From an uncultured Bacteroidia bacterium (lineage in GTDB: Bacteria; Bacteroidota; Bacteroidia; Bacteroidales; UBA932), in the NCBI GenBank assembly GCA_902797435.1, contig CADBSV010000029.1, positions 1-64,000 on the forward strand: a DNA stretch of 64,000 nucleotides. Reading direction: 5' to 3'. Both the position numbers and the translations under genes were made by a program. This document shows, piece by piece, positions 16,907-26,415 of this stretch. The notes below the pieces were generated by a model, which was not told the DNA's origin, made no database searches, and was given only the letters and a program-made list of their open reading frames with translations. The first letter of the stretch is position 1. Every line of letters starts with the position of its first letter.

Positions 16907-18868
16907 TTATTTTGCTTTCATCCGGCCTGTTTTCTGGGCATTGCAGGCAAGTTGCGACCAATTGTCGGCCGGTCCTGCCAAAGCATTGCTGTGAATCTTG
17001 AACAGCGTCGGATAGCCCTCCTTGACGCCATTGACATATATGGAACCGTCTTCTGCGATAGTCGGGGACGAATAGAGACCTGCATCAAGATTAACCGAAG
17101 ATGCAATCTGCCCGTTAGACGGAAGAAGTTGATAAAGGCGCCCTGTCTCGCTGTCAGTATAATAGACGTAACCGGTAGCATCCACAGCTGCGACACAATG
17201 TATGCTTCCCTCTGCTTCATGCTCCCAAAGCACATTGCCTTCGGAATCAACAGCGCTTAAAACCGTATTGGTCGTTACATATGCCACACCGCCTGAAGAG
17301 AGAACTACTCCATTGCCTGCATTTACCGTTGCCTTGGTCTCGGAACCGCGTTCATCTCTGTCAATGAATCCGGGAACAGTAATCCTAAATATTGGAACGG
17401 GAGCCTGCGAGCGAGAAGGTGTGAGTTCAGCAATGCTATAGCAATATAGCAGGGGGGAACCGTTATTTGGGTACAACAGATACAGCTTCCCATCAGCCGA
17501 GACAGCGCTCTGGCAACCAGAATTAAGGTTCCCATAGCCTGGCCAGAGAGCCTCGTCGGCAGTTGAAGTGGAGCCGTTTACCAGATTCCATCTCCCCTCT
17601 CCTGCCGGGAACCCTATGCTGCACCCTCCCGGATGTGTAGAATTTCCTGAAGAATTGACAAAGAAAGTATCGCCTGAGCCGTCAGTATATACGGACATTC
17701 CTCCATACGACCCGGAAGTGGAATAGATATTCTGTTTGCGTGTACCATTGGATTTGTTAAGGATTACGCAGCCCTGGTCATTGGAGATATACCCTTCGGA
17801 TGATTTTCCGCCATAACGCTGATTGGTAGCAACATAGTTGTCGATAACTACAGGGGCGAAGAAGCAGAAGTTCGTCTTGGGGCCATCGCTCTGATACCAT
17901 TTCTCGGTCCCGTCCGGATTGATTGCGAATATCCCCTGCTGCCCTTTGTCTTCCGATCTGGGCTCATCGTATCCGGCAGCGAAATAAACGGTGCCGTCTG
18001 CACCCACGGAAGGAGTAACGACAGGACAGAACTTATCGCCGCAATTGTTGATATACTCCGCTCCGTGGGCGCCGGTATCAAACGACCACTTCTGGTCACC
18101 ATCCGGCGAGAATGCAACCATATGGGCTCCGGAAGACGTAACATATATACTCTGTCCATCAGGACTCAGTGCCGGTGAAGTGAACCGGGTAAAAGCTCCT
18201 TCGGAATCCTCATAACGGCGATACCAGTCAAGCATCAGGAAATAATCTCCCTTCTCTATATGAAGGATCTTGGTGACGGATCCCGTGGCCTTACCATTGT
18301 CGGCAACGGTCAGAGTGACCGGAACATCTCCAAATTCTGCAAACTCGTGTGATGGATTCTGTTCTGTTGAGCGGGAACTGCCAAAAGACCAGCTCCACTC
18401 CTGTACGGTACCGTCTTCATCACTGGAAAGATCCTTGAAATATACTTTCTGGCCCGACTTTATCACCTCCGGTTCCAACCACGTTTCAGGGTCCAGCGTC
18501 CACTTGAAATCAGCCACTGGATGGATATTATGATCCTCCACCCTGACGGTTGAAGTAAAAGAGTCTTTCACGAAGCCGTCATTGGAAGTAACAGTAAGTT
18601 TAACCGGATAATCTCCCTCTTCAGTGAAGACTATTCCGGAAGGTTCAAAATCATAGGACACCTTTCCTGTACCCCACTCCCATTTGCATATGGCGATGAT
18701 TGAATTTTCCACCCTGGTAGTATTGTGGAACACCACAGTCTCATTCAGGGCATAGACATCCTTTTCCGTAGTAAACGACGCAACAACCTTAACCTGGCTT
18801 TCTGTCCTGCATGAAGCAAGGAACAGTAAAACCACAAGGTAAAGAGAGGTTATAATTCTGCTTTTCAT
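16907..18868 (-). CDS. PKD-domain and PQQ-like beta-propeller lipoprotein
   Basis: A 653-residue lipoprotein (lipobox Cys20). Two PKD-like immunoglobulin-fold domains occupy about residues 28-110 and 117-205, each ending in a PVKLTV or PVTLTVADNG type strand. The remaining ~430 residues form a PQQ/quinoprotein-like propeller with repeats such as SPALSPDGQSIYVTSS, VTPSVGADGTVYFAAG and PTIAEDGSIYVNG. No enzyme residues are evident. In a SusCD operon it most likely acts as a surface glycan-binding protein. It follows the EEP gene with no gap. Confidence 0.78.
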   Translation of the reverse strand: MKSRIITSLYLVVLLFLASCRTESQVKVVASFTTEKDVYALNETVVFHNTTRVENSIIAICKWEWGTGKVSYDFEPSGIVFTEEGDYPVKLTVTSNDGFVKDSFTSTVRVEDHNIHPVADFKWTLDPETWLEPEVIKSGQKVYFKDLSSDEDGTVQEWSWSFGSSRSTEQNPSHEFAEFGDVPVTLTVADNGKATGSVTKILHIEKGDYFLMLDWYRRYEDSEGAFTRFTSPALSPDGQSIYVTSSGAHMVAFSPDGDQKWSFDTGAHGAEYINNCGDKFCPVVTPSVGADGTVYFAAGYDEPRSEDKGQQGIFAINPDGTEKWYQSDGPKTNFCFFAPVVIDNYVATNQRYGGKSSEGYISNDQGCVILNKSNGTRKQNIYSTSGSYGGMSVYTDGSGDTFFVNSSGNSTHPGGCSIGFPAGEGRWNLVNGSTSTADEALWPGYGNLNSGCQSAVSADGKLYLLYPNNGSPLLYCYSIAELTPSRSQAPVPIFRITVPGFIDRDERGSETKATVNAGNGVVLSSGGVAYVTTNTVLSAVDSEGNVLWEHEAEGSIHCVAAVDATGYVYYTDSETGRLYQLLPSNGQIASSVNLDAGLYSSPTIAEDGSIYVNGVKEGYPTLFKIHSNALAGPADNWSQLACNAQKTGRMKAK

Positions 18869-19774
18869 CTATTCCTCCGCTTTTTCATTGAACAGGAATT
18901 CCCCAAGTATGGGATAATGGTCTGAAATGTATGTCATCCCGTCAAAACTGTCGTCGATCGTCTCGTACCTCTTTTCAGTGATCCCGGAATAGAAAATGAA
19001 GTCAATCTGACTGCTTGCAGTGCCCCATGAATGTGATGTGGGAATGCGGTCCGTATCGGGACGGGCATTGGACAAGACGGCAGAGAAAGAAGCGATTGGA
19101 ACGGACCCCTCGCGGCAATTCATGTCACCGGTAAGGAAAACCGGAAGTCCGGTAGGATTAAGTTCATCGATTTTCTGCAGAATCAGCTGGGCGCTTTTCT
19201 CGCGGGCAGTAGTTCCGACATGGTCAAGATGCGTGTTGAAAAAGAAGAAATCCTCACCCGACGGAAGATGCGTAAACCTGGCCCATGTGCAGGTCCTGTT
19301 GAATCTGGCATCCCAACCGAGGGATGGAGTCTCAGGAGTTTCACTCAACCAGAACGTTCCATATTCTTTCATTGCAATTACATCGGTGCGATAAAGAATA
19401 GATGCCGATTCTCCGGATGAACTGCCGTTGTCACGTCCCACACCGTAACCTTTATACGCCTTGCAGTTTTGCAGGATGTCTTCCCTCTGATCAAGATAGC
19501 ATTCCTGCAAGCCGACCACCGCAGGCGCCACTTGATTAAGCATAGCATAAACGCCTTTGCAACGGATGCCCCAAGTGTATTCAGTCTCAACGTTATCCAC
19601 ATTGTTCTTGACATTGAAAGACATCACGGCAATCTGCCTCGATTCTTCAATCTCCTGCTTTCCGTCATCTTTTTCCTTGTAGAAATCACTGTAATCCATA
19701 TCTGCCTTACGGTTGCATGCACAGGCGGCCATAGTCATGGCAACAGAGAATAATATGGTCAAAAACTGTTTCAT
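18869..19774 (-). CDS. Endonuclease/exonuclease/phosphatase-family lipoprotein
   Basis: A 301-residue lipoprotein (lipobox near Cys18) with all the metal-dependent EEP motifs: SFNVKN, GLQE, NTHLDHVG, TGDMN, QIDFIFY and SDHYP. The family includes DNases, sphingomyelinases and inositol phosphatases, so it breaks a phosphate ester or diester. An exported version in a glycan operon suggests a phosphorylated glycan, glycerophospho-sugar or lipid headgroup as substrate. It is paralogous to the secreted EEP at 38806. It sits between susD and the PKD/propeller gene with almost no spacing. Confidence 0.85.
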   Translation of the reverse strand: MKQFLTILFSVAMTMAACACNRKADMDYSDFYKEKDDGKQEIEESRQIAVMSFNVKNNVDNVETEYTWGIRCKGVYAMLNQVAPAVVGLQECYLDQREDILQNCKAYKGYGVGRDNGSSSGESASILYRTDVIAMKEYGTFWLSETPETPSLGWDARFNRTCTWARFTHLPSGEDFFFFNTHLDHVGTTAREKSAQLILQKIDELNPTGLPVFLTGDMNCREGSVPIASFSAVLSNARPDTDRIPTSHSWGTASSQIDFIFYSGITEKRYETIDDSFDGMTYISDHYPILGEFLFNEKAEE

Positions 19775-19775
19775 A

Positions 19776-21572
19776 CTACCAATTCGGATTTTGAGTAAGA
19801 GTATATCCTTCAGCGTTATAATCCCTTATTACTTTGGCAGGGATTGGATAGAGATACTGGCGCCCGTCATCATACCATTCCCGCATTCCAGGCAGCCTGT
19901 GTTCAAGATCATAGCCGCCTTCCGGGTTGGCCACGGCCCATAGTCCGCTCTCGGATTTGTTGACTGTAACCCATATTGAGCGGTATGTACCTGATGCGGC
20001 CGAAGTAGAGAAATAAACATCTGCCGTACCGTTGCCGTCCAGGTCTATCGGGGTATCGAGAGCGGGGATATGTATTCCGCTCCATGGCAGTTCTTTGATT
20101 AACCTGCCGCTTGCCCATCTCTGCAGGTCGCGAAGACGGAATCCTTCGAAGAAAAGCTCGACCGCTCTTTCACGTCGCACCTCCATGATTACCGGATCTG
20201 TTATATCAGGATAAAAAGTGTCCTTCATGTAGCTGTCCAGCATTGTCGGCTTTGCAGTTAGTCCGGCGCGGATTCCCGCCCTGCTTCTGAGAGCACCTAT
20301 GGTTTTCGCCCATTCGCTGTCTGTCATTTCACCGAGTTCAGCCACAGCCTCGGCATAATTAAGAAGAATCTCAGCATAACGCATTATGGGCGTCCCGTTT
20401 GTATTGGTGGTACCGGAATCGTATGATTTTGGGTCCAAGGAGAACTTGAATATGTGATATCCTGTTTTCGCGACCTGAGTCACCATGTCGGGAGGAGCTG
20501 CGACGCCGTCGCGCGTATAACCGGGATAACGCACTGTCTGGGCAAGCCTGTCGTCACGGTCAGTAAACTCATCCTTGAACTGTTTAAGTCGATAACCGGA
20601 CTGAGAAGTGAATGTTTCTCCGTTTTTCAGCAGATATGTGAACACGAAAGAACGCGCCAGACAGCACGAATTGCCGGTTGCCGCCGAGTTGAAATAACGG
20701 TTGGCAGCGCTCAGCACATCGGCATCTTTGTCACAGCACACCGCCAGCATCACTTCGTCTGTCAGCGTTTCGTCACTTGTAAACAAATCCCGGTAGGCTC
20801 CGTTTTTACCGGCTGCCGTGTGAAGTTTGTATGCACCGCTATCCATTACGAGCTTTGCTGCAGATGCCGCCTCTCTGTAGAGGTCCTCGTCACTATACTC
20901 CATTCCGGTAATGTTGTGATATCTCCTGAAGGAGGCTTCAAACAGACACGCCCTTGACTTTAGCCCTGCAGCCGTCCATTTTGTCACGAGGGAACTGCCA
21001 GGAGAAGACTTTGCCGCAATATTCTCATATGCATAATCGAGATCCTCTATGATATGCCTTATTATTATGTCACGAGAATCCCGGTCCTTATACATCAAGT
21101 CCTTTTCGGTATTCTTGATTTCGCGGTCAAACCACGGCACAGGGCCATAAGTCGCCAGTTTATCGAAGTAGAAGTACGCCCTGAACCAGCGGGCGATGCC
21201 TTCATAATTGGCGCGCACGCTCTCAGGGACCGTGCAATCCTCGGAATAAAGACCGTCCAGGAAATAATTAATATTATGTAGTCTGGTCCAACTCCAACTT
21301 GTTGAAGTTTCTGCAGTATATCCTCCCGATACCAAAAATTCATTCATGTCATTGCATGAAATGTAATCTGCCTTGCCGCTTTCCTGATAATATGCGCCAT
21401 CAACAGATGGAAGGGCATTGTAAAATGACCAGGAATAGGTTTGAAGTCCGGTTTCGGAGCCGAAAATCATAGCCTTGTCAGCATCGACCTGCATCGTTTC
21501 TGTAAGGTCGCAGGAGATCGCTGCCAACAGTGCCGCCATGAGAGATGTTATGTATGTAATTTGCTTCTTCAT
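19776..21572 (-). CDS. SusD/RagB-family outer-membrane glycan-binding lipoprotein
   Basis: A 598-residue SusD-like protein (lipobox Cys21) that acts as the lid of a SusC transporter and captures oligosaccharides at the cell surface. The helical TPR-like N-terminal half (YFDKLATYGPVPWFDREI), the conserved RYAEILLNYAEAVAELG segment and the C-terminal VMEVRRERAVELFFEGFRL block are diagnostic. It lies directly downstream of the susC-type gene, three bases away, as in nearly all polysaccharide-utilisation loci. The glycan cannot be named from sequence. Confidence 0.95.
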   Translation of the reverse strand: MKKQITYITSLMAALLAAISCDLTETMQVDADKAMIFGSETGLQTYSWSFYNALPSVDGAYYQESGKADYISCNDMNEFLVSGGYTAETSTSWSWTRLHNINYFLDGLYSEDCTVPESVRANYEGIARWFRAYFYFDKLATYGPVPWFDREIKNTEKDLMYKDRDSRDIIIRHIIEDLDYAYENIAAKSSPGSSLVTKWTAAGLKSRACLFEASFRRYHNITGMEYSDEDLYREAASAAKLVMDSGAYKLHTAAGKNGAYRDLFTSDETLTDEVMLAVCCDKDADVLSAANRYFNSAATGNSCCLARSFVFTYLLKNGETFTSQSGYRLKQFKDEFTDRDDRLAQTVRYPGYTRDGVAAPPDMVTQVAKTGYHIFKFSLDPKSYDSGTTNTNGTPIMRYAEILLNYAEAVAELGEMTDSEWAKTIGALRSRAGIRAGLTAKPTMLDSYMKDTFYPDITDPVIMEVRRERAVELFFEGFRLRDLQRWASGRLIKELPWSGIHIPALDTPIDLDGNGTADVYFSTSAASGTYRSIWVTVNKSESGLWAVANPEGGYDLEHRLPGMREWYDDGRQYLYPIPAKVIRDYNAEGYTLTQNPNW

Positions 21573-21575
21573 GTC

Positions 21576-24500
21576 TTAATACTTTATCGTGACACCAAAG
21601 CTGAAAGCCATAAGCGAAGGATAGTTGTATCCTGAGCCCCTGTTGGTTCCGCTGATGTCAGAATCCGAGGAGCGCGTAATCGTCAGAACGTCAAAATCAC
21701 GTGTCCACCGGTACAGAGGAGACCAGGTCCAGAGGTTCTCGCCGGAGAAATACACTTTCACAGAGGCCAGTCCGGCCTTTTTTACCAGATTCTTCGGCAG
21801 AGCATATCCTATCTGTGCATTTTTGAGACGTATATATGCGACATTCTGGAGATAACGCGTACAAGGGTATGAACTCGCCTTGTAAAAAGGCTGATAATAT
21901 CCGGTGTAACGAGGCAGGTAGGCATCGGGATTATCCTCAGTCCAATAATTGCCAATCATCCATTTGAGCGCGTGATCATATGGCCGGTTATACTGTCCCC
22001 AGATCGGGCACTCGCTCCCGGGATACCAGTCCTGATGCCCTACACCTTGAAAGAATGCAGAGAATGAGAATCCATTCCAATCGCCGCCAAGACTGAACGA
22101 ATAAATATAACGGGGCTGCGTGTTGCCGATTATCTTCATATCGCCGGCATCATCGGCTGTTTCAGCGCCCTTGTCTATGGCGTGATTATGATTAAGGTCC
22201 TCATAGCGGATGTCACCTGGATATGTAACACCGTTCTGCGATGTCTCTATGAGGGTATTTACATAACCGGTGCCGTCAAATGCGGCATCAATCTCATCCT
22301 GATTCTGGAAAAGGCCATTGCTTACGAACCCCCACAACTCACCTACTGTCTGCCCGGCATAGTAATCTGAGAGTTTGCGGGAATCATTGTTGTAACGGTC
22401 AATCACGGAGACATAGTCGGCAAGCGTGGCTTTTACCGACCAGTTGAAAGGCTTGCCTGACAAGTTAAAGCTGTCGTTATAGTCAAGGCTCAACTCATAT
22501 CCCCTTGTAGTCATATCTGCATAGTTTCCTTTTGGTGATGCGGCGCCGAAAGTATCAGGCAGGGTAGGTCCAGCCGTGTACATGTCAAGGGTCTTGCGAA
22601 TATAAGCATCGGCAGTGACATTTAGTCGCCCGTACAGGAAAGAAGCATCAAGACCGAGATCATACGTACGGGAGCGTTCCCATCCGATATTGTCGGGAAC
22701 GATTGACGGAGAATCCGTATAGCGCAGTTTGCCGGTCCCGTTAAGGAAACGGGAACTCATGGTGGAAATTGTGAACTTTTCCATATAGGAATAAGGACTC
22801 ACGTTTCCGTTCCCGAGTTCACCGTACGATGCCCTTAATTTCATGCTCGATATGAAGGCCTTGTTGACTTTCCACCAGGGCTCCTGAGACAGTCGCCATG
22901 CAGCAGATACGGAGGGGAAGAAACCCCACTGGGAATTACTGGGGAACTTGGAGGAACCGTCATACCGTCCGTTGACCTCAAGCAAATACCTGTCGGCAAA
23001 AGCATAATTGGCCCGGAAGAAGAATCCTGCATATCTCCATTTGTTTCCGCCGCTGTTGATGAGCATTTCTTCACCCAGGGCGAGATTGATATGCTCAACA
23101 TCAGGAGTTATAAGACCATAACGGGTAGAGTATGTTCCTTTGTAGGTCTGCTGTTCATAATTATAACCGGCCAGCAACTTCATGTAATGCTTTTCTGCAT
23201 ATTTCTTTTCGTACTCTCCGAAAGCGTTCACTGCCATATAGTTGTACCTCTGGTTTGTCTCCTTTATATAATCTCCTGTGCCAGGCACGCCGAGATAGCT
23301 TATCACGCCTTCATATGCGCTGTACGGCACGGCTGTAACCTTTTTGCTTTCATTGTAATCTTTCGACCTGAAGGAGAAATCCCCGTTGAAACGAAGACTG
23401 TTGTCAAAGAAAGAAGAACTCAGGCTGGTGGTGGTTTTTAGGGTGCTGGTTATGCGGTCCAGATAGTTATTGCCGGTTACGAGCCCGCCCAGGGCATACG
23501 CCCCGGAGTATGTGAGAGTGCCGTCGGGGTTGAACAAAGGCGAAGAGGGGTGACCTTCGTCGTTCATAGCCCTCCAGAAGACTCCCCCGGCCTCTTTGTC
23601 CGTGCCCTGCGGGAAGTAATAGTCATCATATGTATAATCGATATTCTCCGTAATCTTGAGCCAGGGAAGTACCTGCGCAGAAGTTTTGCTGCGTAGATTC
23701 ATCGTCCTGTATGTATCGGTATTAAAGTTTATGAGACCATCGTAGTCGTATATACGTCCTGAGAGATAATATGTAATCTTGTCCGATTTGCCGCTAATTG
23801 AAACATTATGTGTCTGTGCCGTAACATAATCCTTGTAAAGGAGATCGTACCAATCCGTGTTTCCGTAATAGACATAGCGGCCGTCGGCACCTACGGACAC
23901 TGGCACTTTGTTGCCGGCAAGCTGGCGGAGGCGGTACTCCTCAAGCCACTGGGTAGTAAACTCCTGGCTTTTGTTTATGCCTGTCGGTTCCACATGGCGG
24001 TGATTATACCATGCCTCATAGAAAAGGGATGCATACACATAACCGTCATCGATGATATCCGGAACTGCAGTCGGAGTTTCAATCGAAAAGTTGCCGTCAT
24101 AGGTTATTGAGAATTTTCCACTGTCCTTATCCGCACTCTTCGTGGTGATGAGCACGACTCCATACGGAGCCCTCGACCCATATATGGCTGCAGAAGCCGC
24201 ATCCTTAAGGACAGAAACACTCTCAATATCGTTAGGATTGAGCATCGCCGGATCGCCTTCAACGCCGTCGATGAGAATAAGTGCACTGCCTCCAGCTCCG
24301 ATGGAAGTCGTGCCCCTGATATTATATGATGCAGAACGGTTAGGCTTGCCGTCAGCAAGAGTGATATTGAGGTTCGGTACCGCTCCCATAAGCATCTGGG
24401 TTGCATTTGCGACAGGTCTTCCTTCAAACCGCTCTGCCGACACCTGATCCACCGCCCCCGAAAGGTTTTCCTTTTTAACGGAGCCATATCCTACAACAAC

Positions 24501-24824
24501 CGTCCCTTCCAGCATTTCGGAAGACGGATTCAGAATAAGAATCAGATCAGATTCCGCCCCGTTAACGGCATAACTGGCATCAATATATCCGATGCAGGAT
24601 ATCTTGAGTATCTGCCCAACTCCCACCGACAGCGAAAAATGCCCGTCGAGATCGGTTATTGCACCTTGAACAGTTCCCTCGACAGCAACAGACGCGCCAA
24701 TGACCGGCTGCCTGTCTGCTGCATCTACGACAGTTCCGGAAACGGTCACCGGGTCAGCATTCTGAGAATGCAGACTCAACGGCAGCAGAATAAGGAGCAT
24801 TAATATGGTTTTTCTCATAAACAA
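21576..24824 (-). CDS. SusC/RagA-family TonB-linked outer-membrane transporter
   Basis: A 1082-residue TonB-dependent receptor of the SusC type. It has a signal peptide (residues 1-20). A carboxypeptidase-regulatory-like beta-sandwich follows at about residues 26-105 (VSGTVVDAADRQPVIGASV). The plug domain has GAVDQVSAERFEGRP and DPAMLNPNDIESVSVLKDAAS. The rest is a 22-strand barrel ending in a hydrophobic-aromatic strand. No long N-terminal signalling (STN) domain is visible, although the operon encodes FecR and an ECF sigma. The start could also be the Met at codon 3. Pairs with the SusD protein. Confidence 0.95.
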   Translation of the reverse strand: MFMRKTILMLLILLPLSLHSQNADPVTVSGTVVDAADRQPVIGASVAVEGTVQGAITDLDGHFSLSVGVGQILKISCIGYIDASYAVNGAESDLILILNPSSEMLEGTVVVGYGSVKKENLSGAVDQVSAERFEGRPVANATQMLMGAVPNLNITLADGKPNRSASYNIRGTTSIGAGGSALILIDGVEGDPAMLNPNDIESVSVLKDAASAAIYGSRAPYGVVLITTKSADKDSGKFSITYDGNFSIETPTAVPDIIDDGYVYASLFYEAWYNHRHVEPTGINKSQEFTTQWLEEYRLRQLAGNKVPVSVGADGRYVYYGNTDWYDLLYKDYVTAQTHNVSISGKSDKITYYLSGRIYDYDGLINFNTDTYRTMNLRSKTSAQVLPWLKITENIDYTYDDYYFPQGTDKEAGGVFWRAMNDEGHPSSPLFNPDGTLTYSGAYALGGLVTGNNYLDRITSTLKTTTSLSSSFFDNSLRFNGDFSFRSKDYNESKKVTAVPYSAYEGVISYLGVPGTGDYIKETNQRYNYMAVNAFGEYEKKYAEKHYMKLLAGYNYEQQTYKGTYSTRYGLITPDVEHINLALGEEMLINSGGNKWRYAGFFFRANYAFADRYLLEVNGRYDGSSKFPSNSQWGFFPSVSAAWRLSQEPWWKVNKAFISSMKLRASYGELGNGNVSPYSYMEKFTISTMSSRFLNGTGKLRYTDSPSIVPDNIGWERSRTYDLGLDASFLYGRLNVTADAYIRKTLDMYTAGPTLPDTFGAASPKGNYADMTTRGYELSLDYNDSFNLSGKPFNWSVKATLADYVSVIDRYNNDSRKLSDYYAGQTVGELWGFVSNGLFQNQDEIDAAFDGTGYVNTLIETSQNGVTYPGDIRYEDLNHNHAIDKGAETADDAGDMKIIGNTQPRYIYSFSLGGDWNGFSFSAFFQGVGHQDWYPGSECPIWGQYNRPYDHALKWMIGNYWTEDNPDAYLPRYTGYYQPFYKASSYPCTRYLQNVAYIRLKNAQIGYALPKNLVKKAGLASVKVYFSGENLWTWSPLYRWTRDFDVLTITRSSDSDISGTNRGSGYNYPSLMAFSFGVTIKY

Positions 24825-24827
24825 ATC

Positions 24828-25604
24828 TTACTTGTCAATATATTCTTTCCGCCAGCTGGCGACCGTATCAGCATCGCATGTAGCAACCCTGACAGAGCCC
24901 GACACCTTTTCATAAATGCACTCATCCCCCGGAAACAGCCTGATCCTGTGATAATCGCCAAGCGAATCCGGATACTCCAGCATAGTGAAGCCCTTGGCGA
25001 GCGACATCTTGACATCTCCGGAGGGAGAAGTCTCCACATTGAATGAAGTACCGGAGGCGCTTACCCGGACATCTCCTGCCTGGACCATGAAATCGGACGA
25101 CCTTTGAGGAGCGACTTCGAACCACCCTGTTCCCGACAATTCCACTCGCCTCGTTTTTTTTACGAAACGCTCCGGATACGACAGGACAGTGTTCCCGTTC
25201 AGGACCACCTTGGTCCCGTCCGCAAGCTCTACTGCATTCACTCCGTCAAGGGACTCGAAATGGTTGATGCCGGCTCCCGACACAAACAGACGGACTAAAA
25301 AGAAACAGAGAACGCATAGTGCAGGCAGCAGAACGGCGAGCGTCCATTTAGCTGCTCTCCCCGTAGTCCTGCTGCGTTTTTCCTTCTTGATAATTCTGGT
25401 TGTATCAAGCGCAGCGCGTTCAGTATCAAGAGTTCCCATGCCTTCGAGTCCAAGTTCCATCTGTATAGATCGATAGACTTCTTTAGCTTCTTCACGATGT
25501 TCCGTGCTCGAGGAAACCCACTGTTCAACGGCAAGGGTCTGTTTCTCGTCAAGCGTGCCTTTCAGCCACGGGCCGATAAGTTTCCTGATATCGTTGTCTG
25601 TCAT
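24828..25604 (-). CDS. FecR-family anti-sigma factor
   Basis: A membrane-anchored anti-sigma regulator of 258 residues from the preferred ATG at 25604; the longer open frame begins inside the upstream gene. It has an N-terminal cytosolic helical domain (about residues 1-80) and one transmembrane segment (about residues 88-110, starting WTLAVLLPALCVLCF). The periplasmic FecR domain includes ELADGTKVVLNGNTVLSYPE and VSASGTSFNVE. It is three bases downstream of the small membrane protein gene and just upstream of susC. The cognate sigma factor is probably the ECF gene near the end of the same operon. Confidence 0.9.
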   Translation of the reverse strand: MTDNDIRKLIGPWLKGTLDEKQTLAVEQWVSSSTEHREEAKEVYRSIQMELGLEGMGTLDTERAALDTTRIIKKEKRSRTTGRAAKWTLAVLLPALCVLCFFLVRLFVSGAGINHFESLDGVNAVELADGTKVVLNGNTVLSYPERFVKKTRRVELSGTGWFEVAPQRSSDFMVQAGDVRVSASGTSFNVETSPSGDVKMSLAKGFTMLEYPDSLGDYHRIRLFPGDECIYEKVSGSVRVATCDADTVASWRKEYIDK

Positions 25605-25606
25605 TC

Positions 25607-26122
25607 TTATGGCTTCCTTTTTTTTAAAATGAACAGTGAGGACAAGGCCAGCGCTACCAGGAATTGAATCCATGGGCTCGTACTTATCAGTGACATTTCT
25701 AGCGTCCCCGCGACTATCAGAAGGTATTTAATTGAATAATACGCTGCTTTTGACAATACGATGGATGACAATGCGGCTATCGGAGCCTTGCATTTCAAAT
25801 CGCTTAGTTTCCAAAACAAAAAAGCATTCAAGAGAAGCTCCGCAGCCATAAGCAATGCCTTGATTACAACAGGATGTCCGCCGACGAAACAGGAAAACAG
25901 CGGAATCGTTACTGCCATAAGATAAGAATTCTTCCTGTTGCCGGTAAACAGTATCGTAAATAACAAGGCTATCCTCATGGGTTCGAACCTGTACAATGGA
26001 GCATGGCTCCAATGAGCAAGCGTCGGGAGAAGATATATCAACGCCAGAAAGAGGATATCATTCAATACCAGAAGCCCAATGGCTCCAGGGTCAACTGTTC
26101 GGACATCTGTTCTGTTTGTCAT
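25607..26122 (-). CDS. Small multi-pass membrane protein of unknown function
   Basis: A 171-residue protein with about five hydrophobic segments and a lysine/arginine-rich C-terminal tail. The middle (FTGNRKNSYLMAV, then GHPVVIKALLMAAELLLNAF) loosely recalls substrate-binding S components of ECF vitamin transporters, but I cannot assign it. It appears to be the first gene of locus A, with its stop codon touching the FecR start, so it is co-expressed with the sigma/anti-sigma system. It might take up a cofactor or help signalling; both ideas are guesses. Confidence 0.6.
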   Translation of the reverse strand: MTNRTDVRTVDPGAIGLLVLNDILFLALIYLLPTLAHWSHAPLYRFEPMRIALLFTILFTGNRKNSYLMAVTIPLFSCFVGGHPVVIKALLMAAELLLNAFLFWKLSDLKCKAPIAALSSIVLSKAAYYSIKYLLIVAGTLEMSLISTSPWIQFLVALALSSLFILKKRKP

Positions 26123-26299
26123 ACACCTTTATAGTCGGATAAAAACCGCTTCTCCCCCAAAAAAATCTCTCTTTTTTTAGGGATTTTCGCTTGTCATCCG
26201 ACAAACTACAAAATAATAGTATATAACCGTATTGCCATGATAAAACATCGTAACCAAAAAGCATTGAGCCGGGACTACGTGTCCCCCGACTGTTTCTGC

Positions 26300-26313
26300 T
26301 GTGAATTGTCACA
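26300..26313. promoter_or_regulatory. Inverted repeat TGTGA-N4-TCACA upstream of the divergent GLUG gene
   Basis: A 5-bp perfect inverted repeat with a four-base spacer, resembling sites of CRP/FNR-superfamily regulators. It lies about 60 bases before the predicted start of transcription of the GLUG gene at 26416 and about 180 bases before locus A. The regulator is unknown. Confidence 0.35.
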
Positions 26314-26348
26314 ATCTTACAGCATCTGCCAGACCTCTGGTTCACTTG

Positions 26349-26356
26349 TAGATTTG
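26349..26356 (+). promoter_or_regulatory. -7 box for the GLUG-repeat gene
   Basis: TAGATTTG fits TAnnTTTG. The upstream -33 is weak (TCTG at 20-base spacing), so activation may be needed. Confidence 0.4.
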
Positions 26357-26415
26357 AAGGAAGAAGAGTGGTACCAGGAATCATTTTGACGACAAGCAAA
26401 AAAAAGATGAAGGAC

